A DNA stretch of 64,000 nt from JAWLFI01 sp964627995 (GTDB lineage: Bacteria; Bacteroidota; Bacteroidia; Chitinophagales; Saprospiraceae): the NCBI GenBank assembly GCA_964627995.1, contig CAZVLN010000004.1:1-64000 (forward strand), given 5' to 3'. The position numbers were made by a program, and so were the translations under genes. The notes under the pieces were generated by a model. The model ran no database searches. It was not told the origin of the DNA and saw only the letters and a list, made by a program, of their open reading frames with translations. Shown one piece after another: positions 54,367-63,331 of the stretch; positions within the stretch are counted from its first letter, which is position 1; each line of letters begins with the position of its first letter.

Positions 54367-54515
54367 GGCAGGGATCGCAGTGATAGGGGGCGACACCCAT
54401 CTGTAGCTGGTCCTTTGGCGAGGATTGGCTGCAAAGACTCCGCAGCCTTAGGGCAGCTAGGATGGGTGGTGGTCACTACAAACGGAGAGCCCGACCGCGC
54501 TCGCGCGGTGCCGGC
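54367..54515 (+). repeat. GC-rich dispersed intergenic element, copy D
   Basis: It lies in a 593-bp gap that has no other recognisable feature. It starts CCGGCAGGGATCGCAGTGATA and ends ACAAACGGAGAGCCCGACC with a CGCGC / GCGCG hairpin; CCGGCA and TGCCGG close it as a terminal stem. An internal pair CACCCATC / GATGGGTG is visible. It shares start and end boxes with copy A in the same orientation. Confidence 0.62.
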
Positions 54516-54628
54516 ATAAAAAATATTAGACTATGGATAGGTTTATTCATTCAAAAATAAAGTATGGACGCATACAATGTTTAGCTTTGTAGAATTGGGA
54601 ATTTTCCTGTTTTAACTGAAAAGTGCGG

Positions 54629-55180
54629 ATGGCAGTTTCGATGAATCGACTCACTAGATTGGCTTTAATCAGCCTTTTTATATTCTCAGCCTTGGGCTTG
54701 TATTTTGCAGACAGGGCCAGGGAGCCTTCCATCGTAGAATTCATCGGAGGGCAATGGGCTATGTGGTCACAAATCAGCCTTGGGTTTGCAGTAGGACTGC
54801 TGTCGGGGTGGGTGGCCTGGTGGTGGATCAAGCAAGATTTTATGTCTGATGTTCGCAACAAATATGTGAACTTATTTAAATCTTTTCGCCTTTCGACGGC
54901 AGATATTGTGGTGATTTCCTTGTGCGCAGGAATCGGGGAGGAGCTTTTCTTTCGCGGAGCTATACAATCTTATTTGGGCGTAATATGGACTTCCATATTA
55001 TTTGTTGCCTTGCACGGATATCTCAATCCTAGAGACTGGGCTATGGCTTCATACGGGCTGCTCATGACACTAATCATTGTTGCTCTGGGATATATGACGG
55101 AAACAATAGGTATCGTCTCATCAATAGTCGCGCACGTGATGATCGATTTATATTTGCTTTACCAAATGAGGCGGGCGTAG
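54629..55180 (+). CDS. CPBP family intramembrane metalloprotease
   Basis: A 183-residue polytopic protein of the CAAX-protease/bacteriocin-processing (ABI, Rce1-like) family. Motif 1, EExxxR, is GEELFFRGAIQ (Glu104, Glu105, Arg109). Motif 2 His is in FVALHGYLN, and motif 3 in IVAHVMIDLY. About five membrane helices are present. The ATG at 54629 is used; GTG at 54623 or ATG at 54641 are alternatives. It is a single gene, convergent with recG. Confidence 0.83.
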   Translation: MAVSMNRLTRLALISLFIFSALGLYFADRAREPSIVEFIGGQWAMWSQISLGFAVGLLSGWVAWWWIKQDFMSDVRNKYVNLFKSFRLSTADIVVISLCAGIGEELFFRGAIQSYLGVIWTSILFVALHGYLNPRDWAMASYGLLMTLIIVALGYMTETIGIVSSIVAHVMIDLYLLYQMRRA

Positions 55181-55196
55181 TACGGCCAAATCTCGA

Positions 55197-57317
55197 TTAA
55201 CTGATAATACTCCAAACCTGAAGACTGCGGCCCTCAGTTTCCATATAACTGGCAATTGGGCGGTGAGCAGATGACATGAGATCCGGGTCTTTTTTCAAAA
55301 TCAGATTTACAGCTTTACGAGCTAGAGCAACAATATCCTGGTCTTCACTTATTTTTGCTAGTTTAAGACCCAGGTCACCACTCTGTCGAGTGCCGGCCAT
55401 CTCCCCGGGACCTCGCAATTCCAAATCTACTTCAGAAATTTTAAATCCATCATTGGTGCTGCACATGGTTTCCATGCGTTTTTTTGCATCCTTAGAAAGT
55501 GCAAAATCCGTCATAAGTATGCAGTAAGATTTCTCTGCGCCTCTTCCTACACGACCGCGCAATTGGTGCAATTGAGAAAGCCCAAAACGCTCCGCATTTT
55601 CAATCAACATAACTGTAGCGTTTGGAACATTTACACCCACTTCTATGACCGTGGTGGCTACCATAATGTGCGTTTTACGAGCTAGAAACTTCTGCATCTC
55701 TGCTTCTTTTTCATTTGCTTTCATCTGGCCATGAACCATGCACAATTGATATTGGGGCCGGGGAAAATATTCCAGGAGGCGCTCGTAGCCATTCATCAGG
55801 TCGCGCAATTGCAGCTTGTTCGATTCCTCTATGAGTGGATATACAATATAAATTTGTCGGCCCTGATGAATCTGGTTTCGAATAAATTTATAGGTCTCCA
55901 TTCGCTGGCCATCTCTGACGTGTATGGTTTTTACCGGCTGTCTGCCCGGTGGCAATTCATCGATAGAGCTTACATCCAAATCACCATAAAGTGTCATAGC
56001 TAGAGTTCGGGGAATGGGCGTAGCTGTCATGACCAGGACATGGGGGGGGTGATTGGGATTTTTTGCCCATAAAGCGGCTCGCTGTTTGACACCAAAGCGA
56101 TGCTGTTCATCAGTAATCGCAAGGCCCAAAGTTTTGAACTTGACAAAAGGCTGGATTAGTGCATGTGTGCCAATGATGATGTCGATTTCTCCCGCTTCCA
56201 ACCGCTCCAATATGTCCTGGCGAGCCTGTCCTTTGATTGAGCCCGACAAAAAGGCAATATCTATATCCATTTCCTTCAGATACTCGCCAACGGAAATGTA
56301 ATGTTGCCTCGCTAAAATCTCGGTGGGCGCCATAATACAAGCTTGATACCCATTATCTATTGCAATTAAGGCACTTAAGAGGGCAACGATTGTTTTACCA
56401 CTCCCTACATCTCCTTGCAGCAGTCGATTCATTTGATATCCGGCCTTCATATCCCGCCGGATTTCTTTGAGAACTCGCTGTTGAGCGCGAGTGAGTGTAA
56501 ACGGTAAATGCTTATTGTAAAACTCTAGAAATGCATCTCCAATGATTTCAAATTTGGCGCCGCGAATTTTTCGTTTGTGTTTCAGATTTTGCTTCACCAT
56601 CACCCACTGAGTAAAAAAGAGTTCTTCAAACTTAATCCTCCATCGGGCCGCATCGAGGTCCGATTGGCTCTCAGGAAAATGTATGTTATGCAAGGCTTTT
56701 ACGCGGGAAACTAAATTTAGTTTGTTCATCAGGTAGGCGGGCATATTTTCCGCAATACCGGCACTGGCCAAGCCCTCTATCAGACTTTGCATGACTCTGC
56801 GCCTGGTTTTCACGGTTAAGCCTTTTCTATTGAGTAACTCTGTACTTTCATAAACGGGGGCAAAAGGATGGGCTGCCTTAAGTTGATTGGGGTCGTACGG
56901 GGTCATTTCCGGATGTGGAAAATTCAGCTTTTGCTGAAATCGCTGCACCGTTCCATATGCTATATATTCCTTTCCGACTTTAAGGCTAGACTTTACCCAG
57001 TCTACGCCCCTAAACCAAACCAATTCAATAGCACCAGTGTCATCTTCGAGGTGAGATAACAACCTGCGTTTCCTTCCCTGCCCCATGACAGTAAATGGAC
57101 CCAAACGACCGCGAATTTGGACCGGGAGGTCTGTGGATTCAATTGACCCAATAGATGAGATTTTGGTCCGGTCTTCATATCGAAAAGGAAAATCGTACAA
57201 TAGGTCTCCAAAAGTGGTAAACCCGCGTTCTTTTTTTAGTAGCTCAGCTTTTGCCGGCCCTACACCCTTTAGATAGGTGAGTGGTTTATCCAGGTATGAA
57301 TTAAAATAAGAACTCAT
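55197..57317 (-). CDS. recG: ATP-dependent DNA helicase RecG
   Basis: A 706-residue helicase that remodels stalled forks and branched recombination intermediates. The N-terminal wedge/OB domain begins YLKGVGPAKAELL and includes DLLYDFPFRYEDRT. Helicase motifs are RLLQGDVGSGKT (Walker A), ITDEQHRFG (DExH), VMTATPIPRT, and motif VI in QLRGRVGRG. Length and order are standard. Confidence 0.97.
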   Translation of the reverse strand: MSSYFNSYLDKPLTYLKGVGPAKAELLKKERGFTTFGDLLYDFPFRYEDRTKISSIGSIESTDLPVQIRGRLGPFTVMGQGRKRRLLSHLEDDTGAIELVWFRGVDWVKSSLKVGKEYIAYGTVQRFQQKLNFPHPEMTPYDPNQLKAAHPFAPVYESTELLNRKGLTVKTRRRVMQSLIEGLASAGIAENMPAYLMNKLNLVSRVKALHNIHFPESQSDLDAARWRIKFEELFFTQWVMVKQNLKHKRKIRGAKFEIIGDAFLEFYNKHLPFTLTRAQQRVLKEIRRDMKAGYQMNRLLQGDVGSGKTIVALLSALIAIDNGYQACIMAPTEILARQHYISVGEYLKEMDIDIAFLSGSIKGQARQDILERLEAGEIDIIIGTHALIQPFVKFKTLGLAITDEQHRFGVKQRAALWAKNPNHPPHVLVMTATPIPRTLAMTLYGDLDVSSIDELPPGRQPVKTIHVRDGQRMETYKFIRNQIHQGRQIYIVYPLIEESNKLQLRDLMNGYERLLEYFPRPQYQLCMVHGQMKANEKEAEMQKFLARKTHIMVATTVIEVGVNVPNATVMLIENAERFGLSQLHQLRGRVGRGAEKSYCILMTDFALSKDAKKRMETMCSTNDGFKISEVDLELRGPGEMAGTRQSGDLGLKLAKISEDQDIVALARKAVNLILKKDPDLMSSAHRPIASYMETEGRSLQVWSIIS

Positions 57318-57538
57318 GGAACAAATATCTCAAATTTTCGCGGGAGATAGGAAACTCAAATCCGAATTTACAACCACTTTAATCCGCCTTTGTTATTTTT
57401 ATGCTTTAATTTGTGAAATAACAACACTAGTTGGGTCTTAAGGATAACTTTTAAGGCCAGGCAAGACAATAAATACCCGATAAAATCTTCTTTTAGTAGC
57501 TTGAAAGAGGTTTGATCATTCAATAAAAGATTAAGATA

Positions 57539-57916
57539 ATGGAGAGCATCAGACAAAAACAAGTGGCGGAAACAGTAAAGCGACATTTTAGCTTTGTACT
57601 GCAACAAGAGGCGAGTTATATGACGAGTGAGGCAGCACTTATTACTGTTACTAATGTCATGATGACGCCCGACTTGAGTATTGCTAAAATATACCTCAGT
57701 ATTTTCAATACTGATAATAAGCAGGAAACTTTATTGGAGTTACAGGATAATATGCCTCGCTTACGGCAGGCCTTAGGTGCGCGCTTGAAAAATCATGTGC
57801 GGCGCATTCCTGAATTAGACTTATTTATTGACGATACTCTGGATGAAATGTATCGGTTGAATGAACTTTTCGATAAACTAGAGGCGGAAAATCAAATGGG
57901 TACAGAGGAAGAATAA
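57539..57916 (+). CDS. rbfA: 30S ribosome-binding factor A
   Basis: A 125-residue KH-like protein needed for 16S rRNA 5'-end maturation and cold adaptation. Segments RQKQVAETVKRHFSFVLQ, ALITVTNVMMTPDLSIAKIYLSIFN and LRQALGARLKNHVRRIPELDLFIDDTLDE are diagnostic. The preceding 221-bp gap has no clear promoter match. It converges with the permease gene. Confidence 0.92.
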   Translation: MESIRQKQVAETVKRHFSFVLQQEASYMTSEAALITVTNVMMTPDLSIAKIYLSIFNTDNKQETLLELQDNMPRLRQALGARLKNHVRRIPELDLFIDDTLDEMYRLNELFDKLEAENQMGTEEE

Positions 57917-58030
57917 ATTGCGCGTCTACAAATACGCACCCTCCTGGCAAATCCTCTTATCATTCCTTTTGAGCTGAGGTTTTTCGCCTCAACTTTTGCT
58001 TATTATTAATTCCACAAAAAAATTCTGATT

Positions 58031-59296
58031 CTACTTTCTACTTCCTTTCGGAGGTATAGGTGAACCGTGTGGATCACTATCCGGAGAGCCGAGGAGTTCA
58101 TCCACCTCGTCCAAAAGCTCGTCTGATAAAAAATGCTCGTAATTTTCAGCTTCTTCATGGATTTGGTCGGGATCCAGATGAAGTTTGTTGACCAGGTATG
58201 TTTCCCACAAGCGATGTGCACGAATGAGTTTCAAGGCCATAATTTCTCCCGTCTGATTAAGCTTTAAATATGGCTGCTCAGACGAAATAACTCCCTTTCT
58301 TTTTAGACTTTGAATATAGGATCGAACCTTTTTATTTGACAAGTTTAATTTTTCCGCAACATCGATAGGCGTTGGGTGAGACTCTGCATTCCTAAAAATA
58401 TATTTAATGATATCTTCCTTATAAATCCGCTGATTGAGCCGAATACGTCTCAAATATTTATATAAAAGTCCCTTTCTAAGCGCAAAGATGGCTGAAAAAA
58501 CATACATTATAGTGGCTACTAGTACCATGACGGGTCCCGGAGGACTATCGAGCAGGATGGCAAAGCCCAGCCCAACAACTGTTGAAAGGACACCAAAAAG
58601 AGCGGACAAAAACAATACATAGTGAAGGCGATCCGTCCAAAGTAAGGCAGTTGAAGCCGGAGTAATAAGTAAGGCCACGACCAAAATCACCCCTACCGTT
58701 TGCAGTGCAGATACTACAGTAAAGGACAGCAATATCATGATCATATAATGGATAAAGGTTACAGGCACGCCCATTGCAGCTGCAATCATGGGTTGGAAAG
58801 TGCTGATAAACAAGGGTCTGTAAAATACAGCTACCATAAAGATGACGTAAGCCGAAATGGCAAGGGTGAGCCATAAATCCTCATCGGAAACCCCCAGCAC
58901 ATTGCCGAATAGAAAATCCTTTAGATCCAGATGTACACCTTCAGATTGTGATAACCAGGATATACCAATTACACCTATGGAAAACATGGCTGTAAACACA
59001 ATTCCAATGGCAGCATCACCTTTCGTTTTCACCCGATGTTCAGCCCAGGTAATACCCAGCGCGGTGATAATACCGGCCACAACAGCACCTAGAAAAAAAC
59101 CGCCCGCATTATACCCAAAGATCAGAAAAGCAAAAACAACGCCCGGTAAAATAGAATGCGATAAGGCATCACCAATCATAGACATTCGCCGCAGCACGAT
59201 AAATACACCGAGTACGCCACAACTCAATCCGACCAGGCAAGAAGCCGTTAGAGCACGAAACACCCAGGGCGTCGACAAATAGCTATAAAAATCCAT
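58031..59296 (-). CDS. Metal ABC transporter permease fused to a DtxR-like domain
   Basis: A 421-residue fusion. Residues ~10-290 are an ABC-3 family permease (Mn2+/Zn2+/Fe2+ uptake, ZnuB/MntB type) with about eight helices and segments GLSCGVLGVFIVLRRMSMIGDALSHSILPG and VVALLITPASTALLW. Residues ~305-421 are a DtxR/MntR-like module: a winged helix (PTPIDVAEKLNLSNKKVRSYIQSLKRKG) and the metal-binding/dimerisation segment HRLWETYLVNKL...AENYEHFLS...DPHGSPIP. It could sense the transported metal on the cytoplasmic side. ATPase and binding-protein genes are not adjacent. Confidence 0.88.
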   Translation of the reverse strand: MDFYSYLSTPWVFRALTASCLVGLSCGVLGVFIVLRRMSMIGDALSHSILPGVVFAFLIFGYNAGGFFLGAVVAGIITALGITWAEHRVKTKGDAAIGIVFTAMFSIGVIGISWLSQSEGVHLDLKDFLFGNVLGVSDEDLWLTLAISAYVIFMVAVFYRPLFISTFQPMIAAAMGVPVTFIHYMIMILLSFTVVSALQTVGVILVVALLITPASTALLWTDRLHYVLFLSALFGVLSTVVGLGFAILLDSPPGPVMVLVATIMYVFSAIFALRKGLLYKYLRRIRLNQRIYKEDIIKYIFRNAESHPTPIDVAEKLNLSNKKVRSYIQSLKRKGVISSEQPYLKLNQTGEIMALKLIRAHRLWETYLVNKLHLDPDQIHEEAENYEHFLSDELLDEVDELLGSPDSDPHGSPIPPKGSRK

Positions 59297-59313
59297 CTCT
59301 ACTCAAGTTTAGA

Positions 59314-59321
59314 CAAAGCTA
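59314..59321 (-). promoter_or_regulatory. -7 box of the metal permease gene
   Basis: On the minus strand TAGCTTTG matches TAnnTTTG and ends 17 bp before the ATG at 59296. Confidence 0.5.
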
Positions 59322-59375
59322 AAAATAAATTTCATGAATACACAAAGCAAGACTTTAGGAGTGATTTTTATTTTC

Positions 59376-59500
59376 TGGGGCTGCCCCCATCGATGGAATA
59401 CATCTCGGGGTCGGGCTATGCAGGGGTTCCGTCCCCGATATCGCAAAGCGATTATCGGGACCCGCAGTTTCACTTGCGGCCCTTACTATCCCTCAGCCAA
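59376..59500 (-). repeat. GC-rich dispersed intergenic element, copy E
   Basis: Read on the minus strand it starts GGCTGAGGGATAGTAAGGGCC, has a long stem (CCCGATAATCGC / GCGATATCGGGG), the block GGACGGAACCCCTGCATAGCC and CGACCCCG, and a distal GGGGGC pairing arm. It shares boxes with copies A, C and D. It lies between the permease and the beta-barrel gene. Confidence 0.62.
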
Positions 59501-59527
59501 AAAGCCTTTAATTTGATACAAATAGAA

Positions 59528-60142
59528 TTAAAGAATATATTCCAGGCGCAAATTTATGGAATACGGGAATAGCGGATTCAGCTCATCGGGTTGGAAAGCA
59601 GGAGCTACGGCTTGAATAGATCGGGTATACCTCACATTAAGCGCCCAGTTTCGATGCCATTGAAAACGGAGTCCACCCAATAGACTTATATCATTTGAAC
59701 TCACCTGCTCAGCGGCAGCTTCTTCAAAACCTATAGCTTGACTCCGAATCAGGCGGCCGAAGGAGGCTCCCGCATAAAGTCCTAATTTGCCATAGCTCAT
59801 ACCATCTTCAGATTCTTGAATCCAATCTTTTATCATAAAGGAAACTGGAATTTCGATATAGTCTAAGTCAAAACCCGTTCGTTCGATAAAAGACCTGTCA
59901 ATTAAGCTCGAGCGACTGCCGCGCTGGGAGTAAAGCAAATCCACATATAAATCAAACCGTTTATTTAAAAACACAATGGCCTGCAAGCCCCCTGAAAAGC
60001 CTACCTTGTCGTATCCGGCATTGCCTTCGCCCTGCACCTGTGATAAGCTTGGGCCTAGAACCACGGCTGCTCCAAAGCGTTGTGAAAATAGAGCGCTACT
60101 GCAGCTAAGCATGCAAAAAAGAATAATTATAGTATTGCGCAT
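59528..60142 (-). CDS. Outer-membrane beta-barrel protein
   Basis: A 204-residue protein with a signal peptide (to ~FSQ, MRNTIIILFCMLSCSSALFSQ) and a PorT-like (PF13568-type) barrel pattern: FGAAVVLGPSLSQVQG, FSGGLQAIVFLNKRFDLYVDLLYSQRG, and a final NLRLEYIL. Function unknown. It has no operon partner in reach. Confidence 0.78.
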   Translation of the reverse strand: MRNTIIILFCMLSCSSALFSQRFGAAVVLGPSLSQVQGEGNAGYDKVGFSGGLQAIVFLNKRFDLYVDLLYSQRGSRSSLIDRSFIERTGFDLDYIEIPVSFMIKDWIQESEDGMSYGKLGLYAGASFGRLIRSQAIGFEEAAAEQVSSNDISLLGGLRFQWHRNWALNVRYTRSIQAVAPAFQPDELNPLFPYSINLRLEYIL

Positions 60143-60216
60143 AGTGTTGATTGATATATATTAAACTTAAGGAGTCGTGAAATAATTTCATAACAAAGAA
60201 AAGGAAATAATTTTTC

Positions 60217-60224
60217 TACTTTTG
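60217..60224 (+). promoter_or_regulatory. -7 box for the 60242 operon
   Basis: TACTTTTG is an exact TAnnTTTG match ending 17 bp before the GTG at 60242. Confidence 0.55.
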
Positions 60225-60241
60225 ATAAAAACAGTGATCAG

Positions 60242-60505
60242 GTGAATCCAACGAGACATACCTTAAAAAAAATAGAGCAGTTGTTTGAAGAAGCGGGCTA
60301 TGAAATTATTTACGAAAGAGGCCATTTTACATCCGGATATTGCCTGGTAGAACATCAGAGAAAATTAGTTATCAATAAATTTTATGATGTAGAAGGTCGT
60401 ATTCAAGCCTTTATAGACCTCCTAGATGAAGTGAAAATTGATCCTGATAAACTTAGTCCCAAAACAACTAAGATCTTTAAGGAGTTATATAAACTAAAGA
60501 ATTAA
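60242..60505 (+). CDS. Small conserved-looking cytoplasmic protein of unknown function
   Basis: An 87-residue protein starting at GTG 60242. It contains the pattern YERGHFTSGYCLVEHQRKLVINKFYDVEGRI, with conserved-looking His, Cys and aromatic residues, and a helical C-terminus. No signal peptide. The MBL hydrolase gene follows after one base, and a consensus promoter precedes it, so it is very probably a real first gene of that operon. Function not recognised. Confidence 0.65.
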   Translation: MNPTRHTLKKIEQLFEEAGYEIIYERGHFTSGYCLVEHQRKLVINKFYDVEGRIQAFIDLLDEVKIDPDKLSPKTTKIFKELYKLKN

Positions 60506-60506
60506 T

Positions 60507-61268
60507 TTGAAAGTCACTTTTTTAGGAACTGGAACTTCTCAAGGCGTACCTGTCATTGGATGTGACTGTGCAGTATGTTTATCAAAGGACGAGAAAGACA
60601 ATCGTCTACGCTCTTCCATCATGTTTGAAAAAGAAGGGTATGGCTTATTAGTTGATACAGGGCCAGACTTTAGATATCAAATGTTGAGGGCCCAAATATC
60701 ACGAATCGACGCCGTTTTGATGACTCATTTTCACAATGATCATATTGCAGGGCTGGATGATATTCGCCCCTTCAATTTCCGTCAGGGAGCCTCTATTGAT
60801 GTCTTTGCTGATGAATTGACACACAAAGCTTTAGAGCATAAATACGATTATGTTTTTGATAGCGAACCTTATCCGGGAGCTCCAAAGGTCAATTTGCATC
60901 ATCATAACTTTGAACCTTTCTCCTTAGGCCCTTTTGAAATTTCACCCTTCAAAATTTACCACGGAAAATTACCCATTACAGCCTACCGGGTTGATGATGT
61001 TTTGTATATGACGGATGTCAAGACAATTCCTGAAGAAGCTTACCGTTTATTTGATGATGCAGACATTTTAATAATTAATGCCCTTCGGAGAGAAGAGCAT
61101 CACTCACATTTGAATTTGTCTGAAGCGCTTGATGAATCTGAGCGAATTGGAGCGAAGAAAACATACTTTATGCATATTTCTCATTATTTGGGACTTCATG
61201 ATGAGGTTAAAAAAGAATTGCCGCCTGAGGTTGATCTTGCCTACGACACCCTTTCCATAGAGATATAG
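60507..61268 (+). CDS. MBL-fold metallohydrolase (PhnP-like)
   Basis: A 253-residue metallo-beta-lactamase-fold hydrolase. It opens MKVTFLGTGTSQGVPVIGC, followed by a Cys-containing segment (CDCAVC) as in PhnP-type cyclic phosphodiesterases, then the metal motif THFHNDHIAGLDD and late His in HSHLNLSEAL and FMHISHYLGLHDE. The likely substrate is a phosphodiester. The start is TTG at 60507, coupled to the upstream small gene. It is followed 11 bp later by the YyaL-like gene. Confidence 0.86.
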   Translation: MKVTFLGTGTSQGVPVIGCDCAVCLSKDEKDNRLRSSIMFEKEGYGLLVDTGPDFRYQMLRAQISRIDAVLMTHFHNDHIAGLDDIRPFNFRQGASIDVFADELTHKALEHKYDYVFDSEPYPGAPKVNLHHHNFEPFSLGPFEISPFKIYHGKLPITAYRVDDVLYMTDVKTIPEEAYRLFDDADILIINALRREEHHSHLNLSEALDESERIGAKKTYFMHISHYLGLHDEVKKELPPEVDLAYDTLSIEI

Positions 61269-61279
61269 ACTAAGATGAC

Positions 61280-63331
61280 ATGCCTAATAAACTCGAACAC
61301 GAACATAGCCCTTACCTGCAACAGCATAAAGATAATCCGGTAGAATGGTATTCCTGGGGAGAAGAAGCCTTCGATAAAGCTAAAAATGAGGATAAACCCA
61401 TTCTCTTGAGTATAGGTTATGCCACTTGTCATTGGTGTCATGTGATGGCTCATGAGTCTTTTGAAGATGAGCGCATTGCCGGCATAATGAATGAGTTGTT
61501 TATCAATATTAAAGTTGATCGGGAAGAGATGCCGGCCGTTGATCATTATTATATGGATGCTGTGCAATTATTAACGGGAAGGGGGGGGTGGCCGTTAAAT
61601 TGTTTTCTGACACCCGATCAAAAACCATTTTTAGGTGGCACCTACTTTCCGCCTGAAGATCGAGGACAACAGGTTTCCTGGCGCAAAGTATTGCTTCATG
61701 TCGCTAAAGTTTTCCAGCAGCAGCGAGATCAAGTAGAACTGCAAGCCCGTCGGATTCACGACCGAATCGAAAGTCAGCAAAGTGATGATCTTGAACCCCT
61801 ACTAAGCTGGAAAAAAAATGAAAGCCAAATTGATCTTGCTACCCTTTTAGTCTCAACGCAAGGAAGTTGGGATCTCGAACACGGAGGAATGAAGGGGGCT
61901 CCCAAATTTCCAATGCCTCATGTTTATTTAACTTTCCTTTTTGGTGCATTATATACCGAAGATAAAGACACGCAATCATTCGTCAGACGCACTGCGCTGG
62001 CATTTATTCAAGGGGGATTATTTGACCCTATACGTGGTGGTTTTTCTCGGTATTGTGTGGACGCACAATGGCAAGTTCCTCACTTTGAGAAGATGTTATA
62101 TGATAATGCAGGTATCTTAAAATTACTCAGTCTTCTAAATAGAGAAAAAATAGATCCGATGTTCAGTTGGGCCCTTGAGGCAACGGTGGACTTCTTAGAT
62201 AGCCAAATGTGCGATGACGATCACCTGTTTTTTAGTGCAATAGATGCAGACTCAGAAGGTGAGGAGGGTAAATTTTATACTTGGTCCTTTCAAGAGTTGG
62301 AGGAGATTCTTGAAATTGATGATTTAGAATTATTAGGAGCCTACTTTGATCTCGAAAAGGAGGGAAATTGGGAAGGTACAAACGTGTTATACTCTAATCT
62401 ATCAAAGACAGAATCCTTTTTACAAGGGCATACTTTAGAAGATCTCGATAAAGTACTAAGCATCCTGCAGCAAGAAGCTCAAGATCGAGTACCCCCCGAT
62501 ATAGACAGGAAGAAGCTAGTGGACTGGAATGCCATGCTAGTCGATAGCCTATTGGCCGTGGCTAGATACACGAAATCTGAGGAAGCAGAAAGGATGGCTT
62601 TAAAAGTCTTAAAGCAAATACTTGATGAATTTGTTTCTGAATCAGGCAGCTTGAGATATCATGCAAAAAAAGGAAAAGACAAATATGGAGAGCCCACTAT
62701 TGATGATTATGCATATTTGATTCAAGCCTGTATTTCAGCTTATGGCTTCACCCTTGATACAAAGTATATTGAAAAAGCGCAAACGTTGACCGAAAGTGTT
62801 TTTAAGCTTTTCTCAAATACCGAGATGGCGCTTTTTTACTCCATTAGTTCAGATTCAAATCAAATGAAATATCGACCAATAGCTTATTACGACAGTCCTT
62901 ATCCTTCAGGGAATGCCGTAATGTGCAAAAATTTACATATTTTAGGTAAATATAGCGGTAAAACCGCGTGGATAGATCATGCAGAGAAAATGGTTTATCA
63001 ACTCAAAGATAAAATTCAGAGAGCGCCCACAGCTTTTGGCGCCTGGCTAGATGTTATTATCCATATGGAGCAACGAAATCACGAAATTGCCATTATTGGG
63101 CCTCTCGCACAAGAGTGGGGGAGAACGATAAGGCCTCTAGTATTACCTGATACCGTAATCATGGTTCAGGAGTCTCCGGATAAAAGGTATCCATTGCTTG
63201 ACAGGGCAGTACCTTCTGGCGAAACTCGAATTTTTCTCTGCGAAAATTACAGCTGTCAATTACCATATGACACCATTGAAGCCTTTTGGAATGCATATGG
63301 TAAGACTAATCCCGTTTTGGATGGAAATTAA
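61280..63331 (+). CDS. DUF255 thioredoxin-domain protein (YyaL/SPATA20-like)
   Basis: A 683-residue cytoplasmic protein. The N-terminal thioredoxin-like DUF255 domain contains the signature GYATCHWCHVMAHESFED (CxxC-like Cys pair) and NELFINIKVDREEMP, followed by GGRGGWPLNCFLTPD. The C-terminal two thirds form an alpha/alpha barrel related to N-acylglucosamine epimerases (HFEKMLYDNA, DADSEGEEGKFYTW). The biochemical role is unknown in bacteria. It overlaps the porP/sprF start by 11 bp. Confidence 0.9.
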   Translation: MPNKLEHEHSPYLQQHKDNPVEWYSWGEEAFDKAKNEDKPILLSIGYATCHWCHVMAHESFEDERIAGIMNELFINIKVDREEMPAVDHYYMDAVQLLTGRGGWPLNCFLTPDQKPFLGGTYFPPEDRGQQVSWRKVLLHVAKVFQQQRDQVELQARRIHDRIESQQSDDLEPLLSWKKNESQIDLATLLVSTQGSWDLEHGGMKGAPKFPMPHVYLTFLFGALYTEDKDTQSFVRRTALAFIQGGLFDPIRGGFSRYCVDAQWQVPHFEKMLYDNAGILKLLSLLNREKIDPMFSWALEATVDFLDSQMCDDDHLFFSAIDADSEGEEGKFYTWSFQELEEILEIDDLELLGAYFDLEKEGNWEGTNVLYSNLSKTESFLQGHTLEDLDKVLSILQQEAQDRVPPDIDRKKLVDWNAMLVDSLLAVARYTKSEEAERMALKVLKQILDEFVSESGSLRYHAKKGKDKYGEPTIDDYAYLIQACISAYGFTLDTKYIEKAQTLTESVFKLFSNTEMALFYSISSDSNQMKYRPIAYYDSPYPSGNAVMCKNLHILGKYSGKTAWIDHAEKMVYQLKDKIQRAPTAFGAWLDVIIHMEQRNHEIAIIGPLAQEWGRTIRPLVLPDTVIMVQESPDKRYPLLDRAVPSGETRIFLCENYSCQLPYDTIEAFWNAYGKTNPVLDGN

